Source: Ephemerocybe angulata
Lineage: Eukaryota; Basidiomycota; Agaricomycetes; Agaricales; Psathyrellaceae
Length of the DNA stretch: 64,000 bases
Reading direction: 5' to 3'
Assembly: GCA_013368325.1 (NCBI GenBank)
Contig: JAACJK010000111.1
Span: 868,001 to 932,000, forward strand
In this document: positions 12,328-23,389 of the stretch, one piece after another
How positions within the stretch are numbered: position 1 is the first letter of the stretch
How the letters are laid out: every line of letters starts with the position of its first letter
Translations under genes and position numbers: made by a program
Notes under the pieces: generated by a model
Database searches by the model: none
Told to the model about the DNA's origin: nothing
Seen by the model: only the letters and a program-made list of their open reading frames with translations

Positions 12328-14006
12328 CTAATATTCCTGTTCCATCTCCAAGTAAAGTATGTGGTACAGATGGCGAGTCCATTCGGAGTACACCGCTGGC
12401 AAGCACCCTGTGAGCGTAATCAGCTCGGAACTCGAAGTAGTTGTCAAGTATAGCGACTCACAATGCAGGCAATCCTTACCCGGGACGGCATGAGCGTCGG
12501 GCCTCTGCAACGACATCTCGTAGACATCCACATAGAGCCACCTCATTCCAACTCCCCCAGACTGATTACGCAGCTTCATCGTCCGCCTCAGCCATTCCTG
12601 ATGCTCGATTTCCGTCTTCCAAACTTGACTGAGGACGTTCAAGTAGTCCCAGTCCCATCGCCGTCTGACCTTCCTGTCCACTTCGTTGGAAGCGCTTGCG
12701 TCTGATAGTTCGAGGTATCGGGCTGCTTCCCGGTGTGCCTCGGCAGCGTCTTTGGATGGTTTATTGTAGCGATGACAGCTAGGATGGCCTGCGTTGGTCG
12801 CCCGGTAGAAGACCGTCAAACGGGGGTATTGGGACATCTTCCTGATCATTATCTTGACCTACCATTTGAAGGTCAGTTAAGAAGTAAAGACTTTTCAGGA
12901 GGAGTAGCTCACCATCGCGGTATATACATTGGTTAAGGCTTCTCGTTCCTTTTCCAATGAGCCGACCTCTGGCAGCATGTACATCGTACCCCGAGACCAC
13001 TATAAAGATGATTGGCGTTGAATTTGAGCCGAATTACTACGCGCAGAGTTCAGGGAACGTACGTGGGCCCCGGTGTTGAGAACTATGATAGTGTCACTCG
13101 TCACGCTGGTTTCTTCACCAGGGCGGCTCTTGGTCAACCGACGGAAGAAGCCCTCCCAATCATCCGCGCGCTTCAACGAATCTAAATGCCACTCCCAGCC
13201 CTTGTTGGCTCCATTTAGTTCAGTGATGTATCGCAGGTCTTCTTGGTGAATGAGGATGTGCTCCTCCACGACACTGAAAATGGGGTGGTCCATTCGAGAA
13301 TCTGGAACGCCAGCTCGTCGTTGAAGCTCCAGTGTTACAGGGTGCCCTTTCTCCAGTATGTGCGATCGAATGGAGGAATCCGTCTCCTTCATTTGGAAGA
13401 CAATGCCGCCTTCTTGCAGGTATGACCCAAATGCATGTTCGTGACCTTGAGATAGCGAGTCTATTGCACACAGGGTTAGGTCGACTCTCGGCGCTAGAAA
13501 GCAGCTGGCGCACCTCCCATGAACACGATACCCCCGGGAGTCTTGAGCAAGCGGACAACGAAATCCAGGGGGTCCCAGGGTAACAACTCCCCGTGGTCAG
13601 GCTGCCATACCCAGTTCATGATATCCACCAGCCTTTTCTGCTTTAGCCGCTCCTCCTCCGCCGATGTCCATTTCACCCCGGCTGGTGGGTCACCGACCTC
13701 GCAGGTGCTCCATATTGAAGCGCCTCTTTTCGCGAACACTTCCTGGAAGTCTTCAAGAGTCTTGAACTGAGGCTCTCGAGGCGCCCACCGACCCTTCAAG
13801 CATTCGTTGTACTGGCAAAGCGTCGTGTTGATCTTGCTTTCGACAGTTTGCCCTGGTGGCCGGTGGACATGGGATGGCAGCTCCGTCGTATCGCCAGCAG
13901 GGTCTTCTGCCAGCTCCACCTCGGTCGACGATGTACGGTGAGAGAAGAGAATATAGCAGAAGAATGCGATGGCGACAAGCACCAGGACGCGATTGCCTCG
14001 CTTCAT
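12328..14006 (-). CDS. TBL/PC-esterase-like (GDSL-type) type II membrane protein, 5 exons
   Basis: Exons in coding order are 13514-14006, 13063-13460, 12913-12999, 12462-12858 and 12328-12407 (484 aa); all phases agree. Residues about 7-20 form an N-terminal membrane anchor. Block I is FMGDSLSQGHEHAFG, in which the GDS nucleophile motif is completed only by splicing (GG then G|AC TCG). An LNTGAHWSRGTMYMLPEVG block follows, and near the C terminus PGKDCLHWCLPAVYSEW supplies the D..H pair. This arrangement (GDS early, DxxH late) is that of trichome-birefringence-like/PC-esterase proteins, which acetylate or deacetylate polysaccharides in the secretory pathway. The substrate is unknown. The family call rests on motifs recalled by eye. 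Confidence 0.75.
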
Positions 14007-14410
14007 GGTGACTGAAGCTCAGAAAGGCGCCTTGAATGGTGGCGGCGGTGGTGGTAGGAGGTAACGGGGTGCTTGCATTTCAATTTCAGAGACTCGAATG
14101 GAGACTGCCAAGACTGGGAGGCCTGCTTCCGAAATCTTCGGCTGCCAGCAGCTAGCCGCTGTTAGGGGCTACTTACATAAAAAGGTCATCCTTGCCAGAT
14201 CCTTGCACAGTCGGTATCAGATCAACGAGTCCCTCCTGAAGGACGGGTTGAGGACGAGTACTTCAACGGGCGCTTCTAGCGCAATTACACTGGCACTTAT
14301 CGGGTCTAATTCGATTGGAGGAGACTTGGATCCTCTGATATTACGATACGCAGTAGTAATTGAAATCAAGTTTGTCGTTCTGACTCCACCAAGAGTTGAA
14401 CTCGAAAGTC
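14007..14410. other. Spacer between the TBL-like and PARG genes
   Basis: This contains the promoter of the TBL-like gene and the 3' end of the PARG gene. I see no coding signal or repeat. Confidence 0.4.
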
Positions 14411-15421
14411 TTACGCATCCTCATTGATATACGTGTCCTTGAAGACTTCAGAGAAAACAGCGAAGTTGGAGTCTGGCCTTCCGCCAACGTCGTAAACGGC
14501 GAAAACGACCTTCTTGAAGACCCCCTTGAATTCGGGCTCAAGCAGAATTGACTTCATCTGCTCTGCGACCAAACGCGGAGGGCATGCGTAGGCGCCGCAT
14601 CCCATCGCCCCTGCAATGACCAAGTCAGTCCCGGCACGGTAACGCGATAGCCAGGCTTCGCACCTAGTACGAGGATCCTTTGGTCGTTGCGAGCGGCCAT
14701 CCGGTACACAAGCCGAATCTTCCCCTTCAAATCCTCGAGGTATGACGGCTGTTTGAAGTTGAGCCCATCTGAGGTCAATGGGCGGTGCCTGGGCGCAGCA
14801 ACGGTTATGACGGAGACGACCCGGCGCTCGTTGAGTTCGAGATCGCGGCAGTTATTATCCATGTCGTTTTTGAAGATAACAACGCCCGGAGAATAGACGC
14901 CCGCGATCGAGTCAGGGCCGACGTTGGGCCAGGGGTAGTATTCCTTCTTCAAGGTTGCATACAGTGTTGAGGAGTAGCATAGGGCTTCTTCCTGATGGAT
15001 CGCGGAACAAAGGTGAGTAGAAATATCATACTACTGTGGTGGATCCGATACGAACCTGAGTCTTGCTTAAGCTGAACAGCCATCCACCCGCAGGTTGCTG
15101 ATCGCTCGCAAGATTGAGTACTGTGATATTGCCCTTGGCATCCGGAGCCTCGCCAAATATCTTGCGAGCGACTGTGAATGCATCACAGTTGATGACTTCC
15201 ACTGAGCTAGGACCGTATTGAGGGCTTTCAGCCTCATCCAAAGGTTCCAATTGGGCTCCGACGAATGTAGAAGCGGATGTAGCCCCTTCGGCAGAGTGGG
15301 CTTTGATGATACCTTTTGCTCGAGCGAGGGTATCTTCAGCTACAAGCTTCCTCTGCGCGAAGGTGCTGGTAGAGGGCGGGCCACTGGGGGTCCTCCTCAG
15401 TCGATTGAACAGTCTCTGCAT
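14411..15421 (-). CDS. Microbial-type poly(ADP-ribose) glycohydrolase (TIGR02452/DUF2263), 3 exons
   Basis: Exons are 15056-15421, 14664-14991 and 14411-14610 (297 aa). The N terminus includes LVAEDTLARAKG; then come VEVINCDAFTVA, VLNLASDQQPAGGW, EEALCYSSTLY, YYPWP, VYSPGVVIFKND and the macrodomain-like ending VLGAMGCGAYACPP...FAVYD. This is the bacterial-type PARG fold found in many fungi, expected to remove ADP-ribose chains from proteins. The signature GGG-x(6-8)-QEE reads AGG-x8-QEE here, so the first glycine is replaced by alanine. The first intron falls exactly between Q and EE of the signature. Activity is therefore plausible but not certain. Confidence 0.85.
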
Positions 15422-15928
15422 GTCGTGGCGAGTGATAAGAAGGGAAGTGCTGTGAAATCGAATGGGGATTAGCGCTCACCGTCATTTGGCTTATATTTGG
15501 CCTTGGACCCATGATCTTCCCCAGCCAATTAATATTACAGGTAGACCAGGACCGAGCGTTGGGATTGGGGAAGCTGTCATTGGTGAATACAAAGGTCTCA
15601 ACAGGCGTACATTTACGCCGAAAGTAGCTGGCAGCGGAGCCTTGACACCCTTCAGTTTCGTTAAACCCAGTCCTTAGCACGGTGCCGCAGTTTCCATGGA
15701 GTTTTAGCCCTTCCTATTGGATTTCACGACGAATTCAACGGCACACAAGAGGACATAGTGGAAGGACGAAGAGGAGGTTGAACAAAGTCCGGACTGTCCG
15801 CAACCCGGCATTGATCAAGCATTCCCACGGATCGGAGGATAGGGCAGATGCGATTGTAGTACACCGTTTGAAACGGGGTTGTATATATAGCTCATCGACA
15901 TTAAGGATAGGGCGAAGAATATAGAAAT
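15422..15928. other. Spacer upstream of the PARG gene
   Basis: A short minus-strand frame (15336-15680) overlaps the PARG start and may represent leader sequence. I see nothing else. Confidence 0.35.
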
Positions 15929-17039
15929 CTAGCTGCTAAATACAAGTAGGAATAGTGACTGACCCGGAGGTGAGAGCAGGAAATAGAAGAACATTACGAC
16001 TCCAAAAAATGATGACGAACAGACAAAGATGACGAAAAGTACGCGAAGGATAGCAAGGATATCGATAGAGAAACGAAAGTTGAAAGGAACCTGTACGTCA
16101 GCCTTCAAGTGATTGGGGTCTTTCTCAAGTGGTAGGAGGGGAGCTGATGAGGAAGATAGGTTGGTACTTGAAGATATCGACGGAGATATGAACTGAGGCG
16201 TCGAAGGCCCAGGTGCAGTTGATACAGGGCTAGCCTGCGAGCAGTCTGGCGCAGTCTCAACCTCTTCCCAGGTCTCCCCAGAATGGAGAGTGCTGATATG
16301 TTCTGGGACCATGGGCGTTTTCCGATCCCCCCATTCATTGAACTCGAGCTCGTCTTTCAGAGAACGGTCACCCATGAGAGCAACTGGTCGGTGAAAGAGG
16401 GTTCCCATTGTCTCGGTTTGTGGAGGTGGTGGTATCGTCGCCGTTGTGGGAGGAGGCGTTGAACAAGAAAGTGATGCAGTGGCTGGTTTGGGCTGTGGTT
16501 TCCAATGTGCGGAAAGGTCGGCCGCGAACGTATCTCCAAGGTTTTTCTTGACGAGACTTAGAATGAATGGAAGGTGCTCCTAGATAATGGCGTTAGATAT
16601 CAAAGAACGAAGGACTGTTTGGCTGTATCTCACCTCGCGGAGAACTGGCTCGCACGACTGGAGGAAGATGTGGCAAGACTCCCAGAAGCTCTGGGTGAGG
16701 ATGTCAATGAGCCCAAGGACGCTCTTGTTATGAGAAGAAAACGTACAATGCGCTCGTGGTCGGAGGTAAATACAAAGCGTCGCGGGCTAAGGTTTCTCGG
16801 TCTAGCCGCTTCACACAAAGCACAAGGATACGAGTATTTCAAACGCCTCTCGGTACTGGTGACAGACCTGTCGTCACCTCCGCGATAGCACATTCACCGA
16901 CAGCCTGGGCGATAGTATTGAGCCAGCCATTCTCATTGCCATCGTTGCATGTACTCACCTGGAGAAAATCTGGAGAAGATGAAAGAGGAAGGGTTGCCAA
17001 TGGCAATCCTTTGAGTGGCTTTTTTGTAAGCGACGTCAT
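15929..17039 (-). CDS. Unknown protein with C-terminal membrane segments, about 5 exons
   Basis: I read exons at 16959-17039, 16878-16904, 16832-16855, 16634-16786 and 15929-16579 (about 311 aa); phases agree but introns are as short as 45 nt and an upstream in-frame ATG exists at 17081. Key pieces are MTSLTKKPLKGLPLATLPL, a 27-nt exon AVGECAIAE, SHNKSVLGLIDILTQSFWES, EEHLPFILSLVKKNLGDTF, then a Ser/Pro-rich linker. The C terminus is strongly hydrophobic (FSIDILAILRVLFVIFVC then FFGVVMFFYFLLS), giving one or two membrane spans. I do not recognise the family. A tail-anchored endomembrane protein would fit the layout. Confidence 0.5.
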
Positions 17040-17833
17040 TCCTTTGTCTCCTCGCCATGAGGCAATTAATAATAACGGCATGCAGCAATGTTCATATCAG
17101 GATTATGGGGCCGTCTCAGGCGTTGTATAGTTTAGCAAAGCAAAGTATGAGCATCTAGCACCAAAGCCCGATGTGACCATACTTTGAGCCTGGGCGCCTA
17201 GAGTCACCCCGGGTGCGCAAGCTCAGAAAATACTCCTGATTTGACTGATACTCTGTTTACACTTAGAGAGAGCACAGAAGTGCTAGAAGGCTTGCAGAAC
17301 GATAATCAACCTGGCGAATCGGAGGCCTTAGACGATAGCTAGCGCCCATTATTGATCAAAACGGCCCCTATCCAGCGGTCGGGGACGGGCCATTGATCCT
17401 CACAATAGTCTCGTCTCTCCGATATACTCATACCAGAAGGGAGTTAATATAGTGTCTTGGAAGCACTGAAAGCTGTTTGCAGTTATCTATACGTCAAGTT
17501 GCCGCAATGATGCCGCAATCCACTTCAGCGCGATAATGCCGATTATCGCCTATGCTAAGTTTAGGCAGAGGTAGTAGAGAACGAGCTACTATAGCAGATA
17601 TAGCGATGAATCTATGCATTCTCCCTGGTTTTAACGCCTAAGAAGCCCTTCCTCCACCCTCTTACATGACAAATGGTTGACGCAGGCGAACAAGCGCCCG
17701 TACCCTCGACTTTTCTGATCTTATCTTATCTAATTAGGAACGGCATCAGGATGATTTGATCGGGTAGATCAAGCAGATTTTCTTCGAGATTGCGGAGAGC
17801 AACAGCACCCTTGCCTCCGACACACTTCCTACA
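17040..17833. promoter_or_regulatory. Divergent intergenic region upstream of ADE16-type gene
   Basis: This separates a minus-strand gene from the plus-strand AICAR transformylase gene, so it should contain both promoters. I see no ORF, RNA gene or clear element in it. Confidence 0.4.
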
Positions 17834-19976
17834 ATGTCGCAGCCCATTGGTATGGGCACTAATCCGCTTAATATCTCATTTCTGACATATCCCTTCCGAA
17901 TGTCGTAGCTTTGCTGTCTGTCTACGACAAAACCGGCTTGTTGGAACTCGCCAAGGGTCTCCACGAAGCTGGAGTTCGCCTGCTTGGATCTGGTGGAACA
18001 GCCAAGAAGATCAGGGAGGCTGGTCTTCCTATCGGGTCAGTACACCATGTTTACCCGTCCAAAGAACGAGCGAGATTGACGAGGAGGGCGTTATCAGCGA
18101 TGTTTCTGACATTACCAAAGCCCCTGAGATGCTCGGAGGACGAGTCAAGACTCTCCACCCGGCCGTTCACGGAGGTACGGTCCACGGTACAGCAGATGCA
18201 ATAGTACAGTCTAAATAGGCATTAGGTATCCTCGCCCGAGATATCCCTTCGGATCGACAGGATCTCGAAGCCCAGTCCATCTCCCCCATCTCCATCGTCG
18301 TCTGCAACCTCTACCCCTTCACGGAGACCATCTCCAAGCCCACCTGCACTCTTGCCGACGCCGTCGAAGAAATTGACATCGGCGGTGTCACCCTCCTCCG
18401 CGCCGCAGCCAAGAACCACGCTCGCGTCTCCATCCTCTCCGACCCATCCGACTACCAGGAGTTCCTCGAGAGCTGGAAGCAGAGCCAGGGAAATGTCGAC
18501 CAAGCCGTCCGCAGCAAGCTCGCCCTGAAGGCATTCGAGCAGACCGCCAAGTACGACGACGCTATCAGTGGATACTTCAGAGAGCAATACGCCTCGGCCG
18601 AGCTCTCCGCGGATAAGCTCGCTGGCCCCGTCCAGAGGATGGCGCTGCGGTATGGCGCCAACCCCCACCAGAAGCCCGCCCAGGCCTTTGTCACCGAGGG
18701 TGCCCTTCCCTTCAAGAGTGAGTCCCGTCAGGCTTGTGGCGCGTATCTGATCTGAATACACTCCTTATCGCAGCGCTCTGTGGCTCCCCCGGATACATCA
18801 ACCTCCTCGACGCCCTCAACTCGTATGCCCTCGTCAAGGAGCTCCAGGAGGCTCTCAACCTTCCCGCCGCCGCCTCCTTCAAGCACGTCTCCCCCGCTGG
18901 CGCCGCCGTCGGTGTCGAGCTCAGCGAGACCGAAAAGAAGGTCTACGGTGTCGACGACCTCAAGGAGCCCCTCACTCCCCTCGCCTCCGCGTATGCCCGT
19001 GCCCGCGGTGCTGACCGCATGTCCTCGTTCGGTGACTTCGTCGCCCTCTCCGCCCCTTGCGACTTGGCCACCGCTCGCATCATCTCCCGCGAAGTCTCCG
19101 ATGGCATCATCGCCCCCGGATACTCTCCTGAAGCTCTTGAAGTCCTCTCCAAGAAGAAGGGTGGAAAGTACTGCGTTCTCGAGGTCCGTCTTCAATGTGT
19201 CTGTGAAGAACTCGCCTAAACTGACACCTCTGTAGATCGACCCCACCTATGTGCCTCCCAGCATCGAGACCAAGCAGGTTTATGGTGTCCACCTCCAGCA
19301 AAACCGAAACGACGCCAAGATTGATGCTAAGCTCTTCGAGAACGTCGTCACCGAGAACAAGGAGGTCAATGCAGACCATCTATACGCCCGTCTTACCCAT
19401 CTGACGACCCTGATACTTTTTTAGCTCCCTCAAGAGGCCATCACCGACTTGATCGTCGCCACCCTGGCTCTCAAGTACACGCAGTCCAACAGTGTTGCGT
19501 ACGCCTTCCACGGTGCCATCGTCGGCATTGGTGCTGGGCAGCAATCCCGCATTCACTGCACGCGTCTCGCTGGTGGAAAGGCAGACCTCTGGTGGCTCCG
19601 TCACCACCCTCAGGTCCTTGCTCTTCCCTTCAAGAAGGGCGTCAAGCGGGCTGAGAAGGCCAACGCCATTGACCTTTACGTCTCTGGAGAGGTCCTTGAG
19701 GGCGGAGAGAAGGAGCACTGGGAGAGCCTCTTCGAGGGCGCTGTCGTACCTTTGACCGAGGAGCAGAAGAAGGAGTGGGCGTCCAAGCTCGACGGTGTTG
19801 CGTGCTCGAGCGACGCGTTTTTCCCCTTCCCCGACAACGTTCACCGTGCGAGGAGGAGTGGTGTGAAGTACCTTGCTGCACCTGGAGGAAGTGTCATGGA
19901 TGCTGAGTGTATCAGTGCGGCGAACGAGCACAAGATCGTTTTCGCACACACCTCGTTGCGTCTGTTCCACCACTGA
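17834..19976 (+). CDS. ADE16: Bifunctional AICAR transformylase / IMP cyclohydrolase, 7 exons
   Basis: Exons are 17834-17849, 17909-18035, 18098-18174, 18226-18717, 18774-19183, 19236-19364 and 19425-19976 (600 aa, normal for the family). The enzyme performs the last two steps of de novo purine synthesis, AICAR to FAICAR to IMP. The N-terminal cyclohydrolase half shows [50 protein letters not shown] and LYPFTETI. The transformylase half shows [12 protein letters not shown], the catalytic-region [13 protein letters not shown] and FGDFVALS, ending in [11 protein letters not shown]. The first coding exon is only 16 nt. Antisense open frames across the exons are by-products of strongly biased codon usage, which also suggests high expression. 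Confidence 0.96.
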
Positions 19977-20099
19977 GCGTCTTCGGGCTCAATGATACAA
20001 CGTCATTGGAAAAAGGAAAGGAAGCGGAATAGAAAGGAAAGGAAACAACTCAAATGCTGTAATTTTTATCTGGTATCAAAATGGAACTGTGCAATGTAC

Positions 20100-21183
20100 T
20101 TATGTTGATGATGTGCTCGTGGTCGAAGACCTGGATTCCTGGAGCTGTTCGCGCTCTTTCATGAGGTCTTTGCCCCAGCTTTGAACTTCGGGGTGGCGGA
20201 GGTGAGGGATACTTCCGTCGAAGAACGGTTGGAGGGTAGGTATGTCGTGGTTTCGCTCGTATTCAAGAGCTTGCGATGCCATTTCGAACCTGTCCAGGTC
20301 TAATAAAGGGATAGGTTAGCTGTTCGTAGGAATTCATTTCAATAATGTCAATGCCTACCTTTCACGAACTTGGCCTCTGGAGTCTCGCCCTGTTCGTATT
20401 CCTGTGCAGATATCGATGTGTTTGTGTTCTCGGTTTTAAGCGAAACGACAAACCTGCCAAAGCGCTTCGATTCTTTGAGCTGCGGGGCTGTTATGGAGCA
20501 TAGTATGAACGAAATTCTGCATAGCGTCCTGGCAAAAAAAAAGGCTCAGAGGCTGGTTACTAATGATGATTTAACACGGATACATACCGCTTCGAGCTTG
20601 TGCTTTTCTGCCTTTGGAATTTTCTCGTTTGGTGCAATGTCGCCGACCTGAGCTTCTGCGAGATCATGCACAAGAGCCATCATGACGCATCTAATCGAAT
20701 GAAACCGTCAGAGTTGTGGAGGGTGGGGAACCGGGGGAGACGAACTTGGATACGTCGAGGGTCTTGTCTGTGGTTAGCATAGCGAGGATGGCCATACGGT
20801 ACATGTGATCGGATATGCTAAGGCGAGAGAGAAGTCAAATTACTTCTTCTCCGGAGTAGTAGGAGGCGCAGCTCCCCACCTCTCCGGGTTGGGCACCTGG
20901 TGTCCGGCGAAGTCGTAGTAACGTCTCGGCGTGAGCCTTCCGTCATTATGGGACCGTTCGAGTACAGCAGACCTTGTGGTTTACCCATCCTGTCCTTTTC
21001 TGAGTCTGTAAACGCGCATATATCGAGGTCAATCAGGGTTCTAAATGCGCTACGCTGACAAGCGGAGCGACGAACCTTCAATCTTTCGAGGATGTGGATG
21101 AATGCGAGGCGATCCTGGCCTTCCTCTCCGGTACCTGTGTACAATGGGGGGAAGATCCTTTTGGGTGGAACTGTGCCGTCCAT
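20100..21183 (-). CDS. HDDC2: HD-domain protein, HDDC2/YGK1 type (putative 5'-deoxynucleotidase), 8 exons
   Basis: Exons are 21076-21183, 20973-21005, 20880-20896, 20746-20817, 20588-20690, 20454-20528, 20359-20401 and 20100-20299 (216 aa). The reading runs DRLAFIHILERLK, TQKRTGWVNHK, VPNPES, ISDHMYRMAILAML, CVMMALVHDLAEAQVGDI, then the helical tail. His of SDHMYRM and the HD of LVHDLAEA are the expected metal ligands of this HD family, which removes phosphate from deoxynucleoside monophosphates. The third coding exon is only 17 nt yet is required, because it supplies the conserved VP..ES link and restores phase. The start at 21183 gives the usual N terminus; an in-frame ATG at 21264 is less likely. 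Confidence 0.9.
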
Positions 21184-21330
21184 TTGTGCGATATACGGGT
21201 ATGTAGGACGATGAGGGTGGTGGTATGGAACCAAGGAACGTTTGGCGCCAATCCGGTGTATCAAAGCCCTTGAGTTGCCGGAACCTCAGCATTGGTGGTT
21301 TCCGGGGCGCGCTGGCGGTGGTTGTGCCAA

Positions 21331-21391
21331 GAAATGGAAAGGCAAAAGAAAAGAAAAGAAAAGACGAAAAAGGAAAAGGGAAAGAAAGGGG
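21331..21391 (-). promoter_or_regulatory. Pyrimidine-rich tract upstream of the HD-domain gene
   Basis: The plus strand is almost pure A/G, so the coding sense of the HD-domain gene has a C/T-rich stretch about 150-210 nt before its ATG, a common feature of fungal core promoters. Confidence 0.35.
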
Positions 21392-21600
21392 CTCAGCAGA
21401 GGTTGGCTTGCTCACCAATTGCTCACCGTCAGGCTGACTTCTGCGTTGGGAGTCCGATGCCGCGATGCGGGCAGTGACCGATGACAGCAGTGATGAGGAA
21501 TTTTAACTATTTGTTGTTGATTTTTCCTCTGATACTCGGCGGCTACCCGGTGATAGCTCAATTTCTCCCATTTCTGCGAGGATTTTGATTGGCTCACAGA

Positions 21601-22330
21601 ATACTCGTGGGTGACAAAAGTGATGGCCGCCTATTTTCGGGGTACTCATCGGTCAATTTCTCAACAACACGGAGGGCAATTGTCTTCAAACTTTGCATAG
21701 CCATAGATACATAGTCGCCGAGTAGTTCTGCATAATTTCATCATATTCTGGCAAAGCATCCGGAACCGGGAACTGATTTAATGAAAAGTGGACTTTTGCC
21801 TGTCAGCAGGATCTTGGCACTGGATGAATGGTCATGTACCAAATTTATATATGTTTGACTAGTCTACCAGTTCTTTTGGTTGCAATTTACCTTGTGACTC
21901 TACGTGCCTTGGATCTTGAGATATGGGGCTCCAAAAGTTGGTGAATTTGCCAGAAATGATGGGTTATGCGGGGTTTCCCACCCAAATTTGCGAAATTTCT
22001 GAACCCATATCTCAAGATCCAGGCCACGTAGAGCCACAAAATAAATTGCAACCAAAAGCACTAGTATACTAGTCAAACATATATAAATTTGGTGCGTAAC
22101 CATTCATCCAATGCCAAGATCCTGCTGACAGGCAAAAGTCCACTTTTCATTAAATCAGTTCCCGGTTCCGGACGCTTTGCCAGAATACGATGAAATTATG
22201 CAGAACTACTCGGCGACTATGTATCTATGGCTATGCAAAGTTTGAAGACAATTGCCCTCCGTGTTGTTGAGAAATTGACCGATGAGTACCCCGAAAACAG
22301 GCGGCCATCACTTTTGTCACCCACGAGTAT
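21601..22330. mobile_element. 730-bp foldback (long inverted-repeat) element
   Basis: Two arms of about 329 bp (21601-21929 and 22002-22330) are near-perfect reverse complements, by eye a little over 90% identical, around a 72-bp spacer. The outer ends are ATACTCGTGGGTGACAAAAG and its complement. A TA dinucleotide lies at both tips, so a TA-target (Tc1/mariner-like) MITE is possible, but the target duplication cannot be separated from the arm ends. No coding capacity is seen. The arm sequence is low-GC compared with nearby genes. Confidence 0.8.
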
Positions 22331-22558
22331 GATACTCGGGATGAATTCTGATACTCGGGCTGATAAGATTGGGTGCCGAGGGGAGGCCAGAGCACCTGAG
22401 TGTGCTTACCAGGGGAGGAGCGGCAGGTCTCGCTTTCACTACTTGTGAGTGAAGTCAGAAGCCTAATGAGAGTGTTAAAAAGCAGGGATAGATACCATCA
22501 GTGACCGACTAGACTACCATTCACGCCAGACTATCACTCAACTGGATGATGATGAGCT

Positions 22559-22579
22559 CGCGCGCGCAGTGCGCGCGCG
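22559..22579. repeat. Alternating CG palindrome
   Basis: Nine bases of alternating C and G, a three-base AGT loop and the exact complement form a perfect hairpin made of CpG steps. Confidence 0.8.
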
Positions 22580-22734
22580 GTTTTGTTTGTTCTGTGTATG
22601 AAGGATATCTTGGCTCTGCACCCACAGATTCTGCACATCACTCAAGTGTATATAAACTAGTATATATACTACCATAATATATCGCATTTGTGCAACACAA
22701 GATAGTGAGCTTGCCATGTACAAGGTTGGTACAA

Positions 22735-22855
22735 GGTAAGATTTGGTTTGGATTTGGTGCGGCCACCGGGGCTCGAACTCGCGTGCTTACTAATCTCGGC
22801 ACAAAGATGCCGAGTATCAGAATCAATATCATGGCACTACCATATCCAGCGCGCC
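22735..22855 (-). repeat. Possible tRNA-derived SINE-like sequence
   Basis: On the minus strand AGTTCGAGCCC near 22767-22777 resembles a pol III B box (GGTTCGANNCC) and is followed by a tRNA-like end GGTGGCCGCACC. A GGTAGTG sequence about 65 nt before it could be a weak A box. The T-arm does not pair properly, so it is not a functional tRNA. Part of it (22810-22823) repeats the CCGAGTATCAGAAT sequence that also occurs inverted beside the foldback element. Confidence 0.25.
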
Positions 22856-22889
22856 GTTTCCGGGGTCTTGAGAAAAGGACCCCGGAAAC
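22856..22889. repeat. Perfect 12-bp stem hairpin
   Basis: GTTTCCGGGGTC and its complement GACCCCGGAAAC flank a 10-nt loop. There is no U-tract, and it lies in a repeat-rich intergenic stretch. Confidence 0.7.
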
Positions 22890-23389
22890 CACATATTAAG
22901 AGGTTTTGTGTTGACTGTACTAAGTAAGCGCCCAAGTGAATTCATGCTTCCTGGTTTGCGTTTCTTACATTTAGAAACCCCGAAGGATTCAGTGAGGCTT
23001 CCGGTGCACTAAGGGAAAGTGAAGATCTGTTAGAGCTTATAAATCATGTAGCAGGCGTCATGATATCGCTGGCATTCTCAAGATCGACATCCGAACTTGG
23101 GTTGTGCCGACCAACCAACTCGGAATACAGAAGGAATTTCATTAGGGACATTGATAACTCACCCTGCCTTTGGACTCTACTCAATCTCAAGGCTGGACCT
23201 GCAATCGGTAACGCGGCTAACCAGGAGGTAGAGGCGGCTCGGTACGGTAGCGGGATGTCAATGGGCCGGTGATGTGACCGTGACTCACGCGTCATCGCGA
23301 TTCTTTGACTGAGACTCGGATTTTATCACAACCTTCACTATCCTTCGCATAGATAAAGGGTCTACCTCACTAAACGCACTACAGAAGAT

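Larger units (their letters stand above)
22331..23389. other. Repeat-rich intergenic region before the hydrolase cluster
   Basis: Apart from the hairpins and the SINE-like piece, copies of the TCTGATACTCGG sequence occur at 22347-22358 and, inverted, at 22810 onward. The last part is the promoter of the first hydrolase gene. I see no gene. Confidence 0.4.

Noticed and set aside
18222..18761. Long minus-strand frame opposite the AICAR transformylase exons, and similar ones at 18728-19246 and 19380-19973
   Set aside because: They mirror biased codons of a clearly conserved plus-strand gene and show no domain features.
22735..22855. Functional tRNA gene
   Set aside because: The B-box-like sequence is present but the T-arm and acceptor stem do not pair.
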